Shown in pieces: positions 1 through 4,787 of a DNA stretch of 5,266 nt. The DNA comes from Candidatus Endomicrobiellum dinenymphae (GTDB lineage Bacteria > Elusimicrobiota > Endomicrobiia > Endomicrobiales > Endomicrobiaceae). A program made the translations under genes and the position numbers. Positions within the stretch are counted from its first letter, which is position 1, and every line of letters begins with the position of its first letter. The stretch covers positions 1 to 5,266 of the forward strand of contig JAIXNA010000081.1 in the NCBI GenBank assembly GCA_020328135.1, in the 5' to 3' direction. The notes below the pieces were generated by a model, which had not been told where the DNA came from, searched no databases, and worked only from the letters and a program-made list of their open reading frames with translations.

Positions 1-2
1 AC

Positions 3-203
3 GCCTCTCCATCAAAAGGAGTAATTTCAAAAGGAGTAATTTCAAATAGTTTTGATTACAAACAAATTGCTTTAGAGTATCAAAAAGCCGGAGTTTCAGC
101 GATTTCAGTTCTTACCGAGCCTGATTTTTTTCTTGGAAGCAAAGATTATCTTCAGGAGATAAAAAATCTTGTAAGTATTCCTGTTTTGCGTCTGCCCCTA
201 TAA
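3..203 (+). pseudogene. trpC: Inverted partial copy of trpC (middle fragment only)
   Basis: Read on the plus strand from base 3, this stretch encodes an internal piece of indole-3-glycerol phosphate synthase. It starts with ASPSKG, passes through the VLTEPDFFLGS motif and ends at SIPVLR, then three unrelated codons and a TAA at 201-203. It corresponds to about residues 59-116 of the minus-strand trpC in this window and lacks both a start and a C-terminal half. It also carries a duplicated KGVIS pentapeptide that the other copy does not have. Apart from that duplication, bases 3-191 are an exact reverse complement of 247-420. It is not a gene in its own right. It is one arm of a fold-back that probably arose during amplification or assembly. 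Confidence 0.8.
14..43. repeat. 15-bp tandem duplication, two exact copies
   Basis: The unit aaaaggagtaatttc occurs at 14-28 and again at 29-43. The matching place in the right arm of the fold-back (about 380-410) has only one copy. Because 15 is a multiple of three, the duplication keeps the trpC frame open and repeats five residues (KGVIS) next to the phosphate-binding SPSKG motif. It could be a slippage event, a strain variant or a repeat-resolution error in assembly. Confidence 0.9.
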
Positions 204-594
204 TTTTAGATTCATATATTTGATAAGAATCTATTACAAAATCCTTACGCAAAACAGGAATACTTACAAGATTTTTTATCTCCTGAAGATAATCTTTGCT
301 TCCAAGAAAAAAATCAGGCTCGGTAAGAACTGAAATCGCTGAAACTCCGGCTTTTTGATACTCTAAAGCAATTTGTTTGTAATCAAAACTATTTGAAATT
401 ACTCCTTTTGATGGAGAGGCTTTTTTTATCTCGCAAATAAAATTTATATCTGGTTTTAACAGCGATTCTTCAAATTTATAAGACAATTTACCTATTGCAG
501 TCAATGCTTCTTTCTTTATTACGTCAAAAGATTTTTTACTTTTTTCTTCATCTACTCTTCTTCTTGTAGCAGCAACTATTTTGTCTAAAATCAT
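112..594 (-). CDS. trpC: Indole-3-glycerol phosphate synthase TrpC, N-terminal half fused to inverted sequence
   Basis: TrpC converts 1-(2-carboxyphenylamino)-1-deoxyribulose 5-phosphate to indole-3-glycerol phosphate in the cytoplasm. The ATG at 594 has a GGAG ribosome site eight bases upstream. Visible motifs are CEIKKASPSKG (residues 54-64, containing the catalytic Glu55 and Lys57 by family alignment), VLTEPDFFLGS (89-99), LRKDF with the catalytic Lys117, and the helix ending in GADA (133-136). Native sequence stops there. Residues 137-160 (KQEYLQDF onward) are the antisense of upstream trpC, read out of the fold-back, and end at a TAA at 112-114. The family is usually about 250-270 residues, so almost half of the barrel is missing, including the later catalytic glutamates. 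As written the protein could not be active. The true gene is probably complete in the organism. It follows trpD after a 78-base spacer containing a palindrome. Confidence 0.9.
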   Translation of the reverse strand: MILDKIVAATRRRVDEEKSKKSFDVIKKEALTAIGKLSYKFEESLLKPDINFICEIKKASPSKGVISNSFDYKQIALEYQKAGVSAISVLTEPDFFLGSKDYLQEIKNLVSIPVLRKDFVIDSYQIYESKIIGADAKQEYLQDFLSPEDNLCFQEKNQAR

Positions 595-623
595 GCGCTT
601 ATCTCCGGTAATGTTTAAAACGA

Positions 624-644
624 ATTCCGGACCAAGCCCGGAAT
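624..644. repeat. REP-like palindrome between trpD and trpC
   Basis: A perfect 7-base inverted repeat, attccgg at 624-630 and ccggaat at 638-644, encloses a seven-base loop. On the minus strand the core reads as ATTCCGG, GCTTGGT, CCGGAAT. This closely resembles a dispersed intergenic palindrome, of the ATTCCGGG-CTTGA-CCCGGAAT type, that I recall from several bacterial genomes. No run of T follows on either strand, so it does not look like an intrinsic terminator. It sits in the 595-672 spacer, the only sizeable gap inside the trp gene set here, about 30 bases before the trpC start. In the transcript it would form a stable hairpin that could affect mRNA decay or relative TrpC expression; that role is inference. 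Confidence 0.65.
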
Positions 645-672
645 AACAAGCAAATGGCGCAGCAACGCGGCA

Positions 673-1707
673 TTATTCATTGAAACTGTTTGACACTTTT
701 ACAAATTCACGAAGTTTGTTTAACGCTTTTTTTGTATCTATCATTTTCTGCGCCATGCTTATACACTCTTTTAGCGTTACATTGTCATAAAACATATACA
801 GACAAGCAGCAGAATTTAAAACAACGGTATCTCTCTTTGCTCCAAGCTCGCCATTTAAAATATTTAAAGCTATCTCTTTATTTTCTTGAGGCGTACCGCC
901 TACAAGTTCTGACAATTTGCATCTTTTGAATCCAAATTGTTCAGGCGTAATAAAGAAGCTGTTTAATTTCCCGTTATTTACTTCGCAAATTGTTGTAGTG
1001 TCGGATAACGTTACTTCATCAAGACCGTCATGTCCGTGTACCACCATTGCTCTTTTTACGCCAAGATTTGCAAGCACATTTGCCATAGGTTCTACAAGAT
1101 TTTCATCGTAAACGCCTATAAGCTCATATTTTGCTTTAGCGGGGTTTGCCAAAGGACCCAAAATATTAAATATTGTTCTTATCCCAAGCTCTTTTCGTAC
1201 TTTTGCCACATATTTCATTGATGAATGAAACGTTTGAGCCATTAAAAAACATATTCCTATTTTTTCTAATGCCATTTCGCATTGACTAGGAGTAAGCATT
1301 ATGTTTATACCAAGAGCTTCCAATAAATCTGCGCTGCCACACTTGCTGGACACGCTTCTGTTACCGTGTTTTGCAACAGGAACGCCAGCAGCGGCAATTA
1401 TAAACGATGAAATTGATGAAATATTAAACGTGGCAAGCTCATCGCCGCCTGTGCCGACAATATCAAGCACGTCAAATTTTGGATTTAATTTTTGACATTT
1501 TTCTCTCATCACCATTGCGCAGGCTGTTATTTCTTCAATCGTTTCCCCTTTGAGTCTTAAAGATGTAATAAATGATGCAATTTGAGAATCCGTTGCTTTA
1601 CCGTCCATTATTTCATTCATAACAGCTTTTGTTTGGTCTATTGTAAGGTTTTGTTTGTTTACTATTTCATATATTGCATTTTGAATCATATTTTCATCTT
1701 GAATCAT
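673..1707 (-). CDS. trpD: Anthranilate phosphoribosyltransferase TrpD
   Basis: TrpD transfers the phosphoribosyl group of PRPP to anthranilate, the second step of the pathway, as a cytoplasmic enzyme. Family hallmarks are all present: GTGGD (residues 85-89, PRPP binding), NIS (95-97), KHGNRS followed by SSKCGSADLLEALG (113-133), the HSSMKYVAKVRKELGIRTIFNILGP block (split here as HSSMKYVAK and RTIFNILGP), and a DE pair in DGLDEVTLSD for metal binding. I chose the ATG at 1707 (344 residues) because AGAGG stands five bases before it. An in-frame TTG at 1725 lacks such a site and lies only three bases after the trpG stop. A third candidate is the ATG at 1689, which gives 338 residues, close to the usual family length. 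The start region contains an 18-base tandem duplication that copies the start codon itself. The gene follows trpG after 21 bases and ends in TAA. Confidence 0.96.
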   Translation of the reverse strand: MIQDENMIQNAIYEIVNKQNLTIDQTKAVMNEIMDGKATDSQIASFITSLRLKGETIEEITACAMVMREKCQKLNPKFDVLDIVGTGGDELATFNISSISSFIIAAAGVPVAKHGNRSVSSKCGSADLLEALGINIMLTPSQCEMALEKIGICFLMAQTFHSSMKYVAKVRKELGIRTIFNILGPLANPAKAKYELIGVYDENLVEPMANVLANLGVKRAMVVHGHDGLDEVTLSDTTTICEVNNGKLNSFFITPEQFGFKRCKLSELVGGTPQENKEIALNILNGELGAKRDTVVLNSAACLYMFYDNVTLKECISMAQKMIDTKKALNKLREFVKVSNSFNE

Positions 1708-1713
1708 ATTTTC
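1678..1713 (-). repeat. 18-bp tandem duplication spanning the trpD start
   Basis: On the minus strand two adjacent 18-base units (1713-1696 and 1695-1678) read gaaaatatgattcaa followed by gat or aat, so they match at 17 of 18 positions. Each unit carries an ATG, so the duplication yields two in-frame start candidates and the peptide ENMIQ-D-ENMIQ-N. The first copy has the better Shine-Dalgarno sequence because AGAGG lies directly upstream of it. Confidence 0.9.
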
Positions 1714-1728
1714 CTCTATTTTCAAATT

Positions 1729-2295
1729 TTATAATTTAAGAAAATTCTCAATTATAATTATTCCGTTTTTTGTAAGTATCGACTCAGGATGGAACTGAAT
1801 ACCATAAAGATTGTAATCTCGATGTTTTACGCCCATTACCTGAGATTCTTCATCTTCTGATATAACAAGCAATTCATCAGGCAACGTTGCTCTATCAGCT
1901 ATAAGAGAATGATATCTTGCTGCGCGTAAAATTGGCGACAAACCTCTAAAAATAGGACTGCCGTTTGCAATATGTATATTGCTTGTTTTACCATGCATTA
2001 ATGTTCTTGCATATGTAATTTTTGCGCCAAAAACTTCGCAGATTGCTTGATGCCCAAGGCAAATTCCTAGTATAGGTTTTTTATCTTGAAAATATTTTAT
2101 TGCTTCTTCGCATATTCCTGCAGAAGCAGGCCTTCCTGGTCCCGGTGAAATTATCAAATGTGTAGGATTTAACCCATCTATTTCTTTAATTGTCATTTCG
2201 TCATTTTTTATAACTTTTACATCTTTATTTATACTTCCTACATATTGATAAATGTTGTAAGAAAAACTATCGTAATTATCTATTATTAAAATCAT
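1729..2295 (-). CDS. trpG: Anthranilate synthase component II (glutamine amidotransferase) TrpG
   Basis: TrpG is the class I glutamine amidotransferase subunit that hydrolyses glutamine and passes ammonia to TrpE, forming anthranilate from chorismate. The protein is 188 residues, the normal size for a stand-alone subunit. The N-terminus is the typical ILIIDNYDSFSYNIYQY. The oxyanion region is SPGPGRP (50-56), the nucleophile Cys79 sits in GICLGHQ, and the catalytic His169 and Glu171 are in FHPES. The HGKTS block after ALMHG-type sequence is also present, as expected for TrpG and the related PabA. The start ATG has AAGGA six to seven bases upstream. It begins 11 bases after the trpE stop, so the two subunits are likely co-translated in similar amounts. 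Location beside trpE and trpD favours tryptophan rather than folate synthesis, although one TrpG/PabA may serve both. Confidence 0.97.
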   Translation of the reverse strand: MILIIDNYDSFSYNIYQYVGSINKDVKVIKNDEMTIKEIDGLNPTHLIISPGPGRPASAGICEEAIKYFQDKKPILGICLGHQAICEVFGAKITYARTLMHGKTSNIHIANGSPIFRGLSPILRAARYHSLIADRATLPDELLVISEDEESQVMGVKHRDYNLYGIQFHPESILTKNGIIIIENFLKL

Positions 2296-2306
2296 CTTTT
2301 ATCCTT

Positions 2307-3767
2307 TTAAAAAATTTTAGAAATTTGCAAAGCATCTATAACAGCCTTGGATTTTTGAATGTATTCGTTATATTCTTTTTCAGGATCGCTATCAGCAACA
2401 ATACCTGCTCCGGATTGCGCATACACTTTGCCATTTTGCAGTTTTGCCATCCTTATAGCTATGCACATATCCATATTTCCTGTAAAATCTATGTATCCTA
2501 TTGCTCCGCCATAAGTTCCACGCTTATGCTTTTCCAAAGCATTAATAATTTCACAAGCTCTTTTTTTTGGCGCGCCTGATAAAGTGCCTGCAGGAAGAAC
2601 GGCAGATAATGCATCAAGCTGACCATATTTATCGTTGATATCTGAACTTATTACAGAAGCTATATGGCTTACATGCGAACACTTTAACATTTTCATATAT
2701 TCTGTTACTTTTACAGAACCAAATTCGCTTACTTTGCCTAGATCATTTCTTGCTAAGTCAACAAGCATATTATGTTCAGCAAGTTCTTTTTCATCGTGTA
2801 AAAGCTGCGATATAAGAATTTCATCTTCATTAGAATCAATACCCCTCTTACATGTGCCTGCTAAAGCATAGTTGGTAAGTTTCTTATCCTTTAAAGTAAC
2901 AAGCGTTTCAGGAGAAGCTCCGGCAATTTCAATATCGCCAAAATTTAAATAAAACATATATGCCGACGGATTTGTAGTTCTTAAAATTCTGTAAGTCTGC
3001 AATAGACTTCCGCTAAAATTTGCTTCAGCTCTATTTGATATTACAGCTTGAAAAATATCGCCATCTTGTATATATTTTTTTATTTCTGTAATCATATTTA
3101 CGAATGATTTTTTAGAATGAAGCATTTTAAAGTCTGATTGCAGCTCTGATTTTTGTTCTTTTTTCACAATGCCATTTTTTATCAAACTTTCTATTTCTTG
3201 TAGTTTAATTTCCGCCTTGGCAAAATTTTCTTCAAAATTTTTCACTGCGACGTTAACTATGATGAAAATTTTTTGCTTTAAATGATCGAAAGCTATAACC
3301 GCGTCAAAAAGCATGAGATAAAAATCATCGAAATTTTCATCGTTCACATTTGAAAGATTTAACGATTTTTCGTTATATTTAATAAAATCATAAGAAAAAT
3401 ATCCTACAAATCCGCCTGTAAACGGAGGCATATATTCTAGTTTTGGGCTTTTGTATGCAGAAATAATATCGCTCAGCGCTTTAACAGGATTATCTTTAGT
3501 ACATTTTTCTTTTTTACCGTCATTTATATAAATTTTATTATCATTACACTTAATAGTGAACTTTGGATCACACCCAAGAAAAGAATATCTTCCCCAGCTT
3601 TCGCCACTTTCTACGCTTTCAAGCAGATAACATTTTTTGTTTTCTGCCATAAAAATTCTTAAAATTTCTACGGAGGTTTTAATATCCGCAAACATCTCTT
3701 TGCATATCGGAATTACCGTGTACTCATTTAGAAGCTTCTTTGCTTCTTCTAACGAAGGTCTAATCAT
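2307..3767 (-). CDS. trpE: Anthranilate synthase component I TrpE
   Basis: TrpE makes anthranilate from chorismate with ammonia supplied by TrpG, the committed step to tryptophan. At 486 residues it has the usual full length. The N-terminal domain has the LLES motif (residues 48-51) followed by SGESWGRYSFLG, where tryptophan binds for feedback inhibition in this family. The C-terminal chorismate-binding domain shows GDIFQAVISNR, NPSAYMFYL, GASPETLV, the AGTCKRG block, EHNMLVDLARNDLG, LPAGTLSGAPKKRA and a final GAGIVADSDPEKEY. I start it at the ATG at 3767 because AAAGGTGG lies five bases upstream and the protein begins MIRPSLEEAKKL, as relatives do. An in-frame GTG at 3860 would add 31 residues, but that stretch is the T-box antiterminator and terminator, not protein. 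It is the first gene of the operon and sits directly under riboswitch control. Confidence 0.97.
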   Translation of the reverse strand: MIRPSLEEAKKLLNEYTVIPICKEMFADIKTSVEILRIFMAENKKCYLLESVESGESWGRYSFLGCDPKFTIKCNDNKIYINDGKKEKCTKDNPVKALSDIISAYKSPKLEYMPPFTGGFVGYFSYDFIKYNEKSLNLSNVNDENFDDFYLMLFDAVIAFDHLKQKIFIIVNVAVKNFEENFAKAEIKLQEIESLIKNGIVKKEQKSELQSDFKMLHSKKSFVNMITEIKKYIQDGDIFQAVISNRAEANFSGSLLQTYRILRTTNPSAYMFYLNFGDIEIAGASPETLVTLKDKKLTNYALAGTCKRGIDSNEDEILISQLLHDEKELAEHNMLVDLARNDLGKVSEFGSVKVTEYMKMLKCSHVSHIASVISSDINDKYGQLDALSAVLPAGTLSGAPKKRACEIINALEKHKRGTYGGAIGYIDFTGNMDMCIAIRMAKLQNGKVYAQSGAGIVADSDPEKEYNEYIQKSKAVIDALQISKIF

Positions 3768-3772
3768 TTTCT

Positions 3773-3780
3773 CCACCTTT
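3773..3780 (-). promoter_or_regulatory. trpE ribosome binding site
   Basis: AAAGGTGG on the minus strand differs by one base from the anti-16S complement AAAGGAGG and ends five bases before the ATG at 3767. It lies downstream of the leader terminator, which fixes the trpE start and rules out the longer GTG-initiated reading frame. Confidence 0.85.
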
Positions 3781-3793
3781 GCCAAGGACAAAT

Positions 3794-3835
3794 AAAAAAG
3801 CCCGTCTAAGGCATAACAAAACATGCCAAGGACGG
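3794..3835 (-). terminator. T-box intrinsic terminator upstream of trpE
   Basis: On the minus strand CCGTC (3835-3831) pairs with GACGG (3806-3802), and an inner stem GGCAT/ATGCC follows, with a loop of about eight bases. A run of six T (3799-3794) comes immediately after. The 5' side of this hairpin includes the CGTCCTT segment that the antiterminator also uses, so the two structures exclude each other. Termination here would stop transcription before trpE when charged tRNA(Trp) is plentiful. Confidence 0.9.
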
Positions 3836-3863
3836 ACGTTGAAATTGCCCGCGGTGCCACCTT
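3828..3863 (-). promoter_or_regulatory. T-box antiterminator with UGGC tRNA-acceptor bulge
   Basis: AAGG (3863-3860) pairs with CCUU (3831-3828), and GCG (3852-3850) pairs with CGU (3834-3832), leaving the seven-base bulge UGGCACC (3859-3853). This is the canonical antiterminator architecture. The first four bulge bases contact the NCCA end of uncharged tRNA. C in the fourth position predicts a G discriminator, as in bacterial tRNA(Trp). Confidence 0.9.
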
Positions 3864-4005
3864 GATTTACAGTAACAGAAAAAAACCTATACCGTACCCT
3901 CTTTCAGAGCGCTAAAATGCTCGTTGCAAGTAACGCCTGCAATGCGTCGCGGAATACTGGGGATCAAACATAACCTACAATCCTTTTGACCGCGCCCTCC
4001 GTGGT

Positions 4006-4008
4006 CCA
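4006..4008 (-). promoter_or_regulatory. T-box specifier codon UGG (Trp)
   Basis: In the 3' side of the Stem I-like region the minus strand reads AAA-TGG-ACC, the usual specifier context in which the codon is followed by ACC. UGG is the tryptophan codon, matching the downstream genes. The assignment rests on position and context; I did not fold the full stem. Confidence 0.8.
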
Positions 4009-4094
4009 TTTGATAATTTGCGTTGTACGGGAATCTCAGCTACGCCCGCTCTCTGTAACCGCACAATTACCGTTATCTCCACATCAACGGTTTT

Positions 4095-4109
4095 GGGAGC
4101 AATGCTCCC
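4095..4109 (-). other. Extra hairpin near the 5' end of the trp leader
   Basis: GGGAGC and GCTCCC form a perfect six-base stem with a three-base loop, starting about 25 bases after the inferred transcription start and before Stem I. No T-run follows on the minus strand, so it is unlikely to be a terminator for trp. It may protect the leader 5' end or isolate Stem I folding; this is inference. Confidence 0.6.
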
Positions 4110-4139
4110 TATTTAATCTATTTAGCTGAACTGGTCTAA

Positions 4140-4168
4140 AGTGTAACACAAACATAGCAAAATGTCAA
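4140..4168 (-). promoter_or_regulatory. Promoter of the trp operon
   Basis: TTGACA (4168-4163) is a perfect -35 element, followed by a 17-base spacer and TACACT (4145-4140), which matches the TATAAT consensus at four of six positions. Transcription should start near 4133. No clear operator palindrome is seen around it, which fits regulation by the T-box and not by a repressor. Confidence 0.85.
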
Positions 4169-4364
4169 ACCGTTGTAGCATCCCATAACATAATAGACTT
4201 TTCTAAAGGAAAGCCTAGTTAAATATTATTGCAATTGCTTGCACGATTTATGTTTTGTTTTGCCGCGCAAGTAATAAATTCTAATTCTTTCTAATCAAAT
4301 AACTCTGTCTTTGGCTTATAGCTCTTAAATCAACAAAACCATAGGCAACATATAATCCGTAAGC
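4169..4364. other. Non-coding gap between exbD and the trp promoter
   Basis: I see no open reading frame with a ribosome site on either strand. The gap holds an inverted repeat at 4238-4271 (CTTGCGCG and CGTGCAAG on the minus strand, eight pairs with one G-U, 18-base loop) and a shorter one at 4341-4368 next to the exbD stop. No tRNA or other RNA gene was recognised. Confidence 0.6.
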
Positions 4365-4368
4365 CTAT
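4341..4368 (-). terminator. Possible weak terminator after exbD
   Basis: ATAGGC (4368-4363) and GCCTAT (4346-4341) form a six-base stem with a 16-base loop overlapping the exbD TAG stop. It is followed by GGTTTTGTTG, only a short T-run. It could end exbBD transcription, but the long loop and poor T-tract make this doubtful. Confidence 0.3.
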
Positions 4369-4787
4369 TTTAATCTCTTGGGAATAATCTTATTTTCTAC
4401 CGCAAGCGCAAATTTTGTTGCCCCTGCCTTCTTGGCTTTATCCATAAACTGTATCACGTAATCGTATTTCGCTGTTTTATCTCCCCTTATCACCACCGAC
4501 TTCCCAGGATTTGATCCTATTAGCTCTCTCATCACTCCTTCCACATTCTCATCTCTTACCTGTTTCCCCTCCATATACACACACCCTTCCTTCGATATTA
4601 ATACCTCTATGTTTGTACTGTCTTCGCTGTCCGATACTTCAGTCTTCGGCATATTAACTTTTATACCTGGCTGCATCAGCGCCGGCGTTGTTATCATAAA
4701 TATTATTAGAAGTACCAGTATAACGTCCGTGAATGGCGCTATGTTTATTTCCGATTTAACTTTATTCCTCTTCCTGCGTGATATCAT
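4365..4787 (-). CDS. exbD: ExbD/TolR-family biopolymer transport protein
   Basis: ExbD is the inner-membrane partner of ExbB. With TonB the pair uses the proton gradient to power outer-membrane transport. The 140-residue protein has a basic cytoplasmic N-terminus (MISRRKRNKVK), one membrane segment at about residues 18-36 (APFTDVILVLLIIFMITT) with the essential family aspartate at Asp21, and a periplasmic domain with the GIKVNMPK strand and a conserved VVIRGDK block. I start it at the ATG at 4787 because this overlaps the exbB stop as ATGA and has AGGA upstream. A longer in-frame start at 4832 would only retranslate exbB sequence out of frame. Thirteen of fifteen isoleucines use ATA, unlike the trp genes. 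TolR is the alternative; the absence of tol genes in view does not decide it. Confidence 0.9.
   Translation of the reverse strand: MISRRKRNKVKSEINIAPFTDVILVLLIIFMITTPALMQPGIKVNMPKTEVSDSEDSTNIEVLISKEGCVYMEGKQVRDENVEGVMRELIGSNPGKSVVIRGDKTAKYDYVIQFMDKAKKAGATKFALAVENKIIPKRLK

Larger units (their letters stand above)
3..420. repeat. Large inverted repeat (fold-back) inside trpC
   Basis: The left arm is 3-191 and the right arm is 247-420, separated by a unique 55-base loop (192-246). The arms match base for base, including homopolymer lengths, except that the left arm has one extra 15-base unit. The loop encodes the normal TrpC continuation after VLRKDF up to GADA. The junction falls where the expected GADA coding sequence (gac gca) happens to match the start of the inverted copy (acgca at 187-191), so there are about five bases of microhomology. 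Near-perfect arms, a short loop and junction microhomology are typical of template-switch chimeras made by multiple displacement amplification. A genuine inverted duplication is possible but less likely. Confidence 0.9.
3794..4133 (-). ncRNA. Tryptophan-specific T-box riboswitch leader
   Basis: This is a cis-acting leader that senses uncharged tRNA(Trp). The strongest evidence is the conserved T-box sequence AAGGTGGCACCGCG (3863-3850) followed by a terminator. Further upstream lies a Stem I-like region with AGAGAG (about 4054-4049), a GTAGCTGAGA segment, and a TGG-ACC specifier segment at 4008-4003. The bulge reads UGGC, which pairs with the 3' end GCCA expected for bacterial tRNA(Trp), whose discriminator base is G. 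Specifier and acceptor signals therefore agree. The 5' end is inferred from the promoter at 4168-4140. The leader to the trpE ATG is about 366 bases, on the long side, partly because an additional hairpin precedes Stem I. The expected action is read-through when tryptophan is scarce. Confidence 0.93.

Noticed and set aside
690..1495. Several short plus-strand open frames opposite trpD
   Set aside because: They lie entirely antisense to a well-conserved gene, show no ribosome sites or recognisable motifs, and are expected by chance.
1708..1725. TTG start for trpD six codons upstream of the chosen ATG
   Set aside because: It has no Shine-Dalgarno sequence at a proper distance, and the AGAGG that would serve the ATG at 1707 lies inside this extension.
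2325..2871. Short plus-strand open frames opposite trpE
   Set aside because: They are antisense shadows of conserved TrpE coding sequence with no independent support.
3879..3885. Run of seven T on the minus strand inside the T-box leader as a second terminator
   Set aside because: No strong stem ends immediately before it, and it lies in the linker ahead of the antiterminator where such runs can occur.
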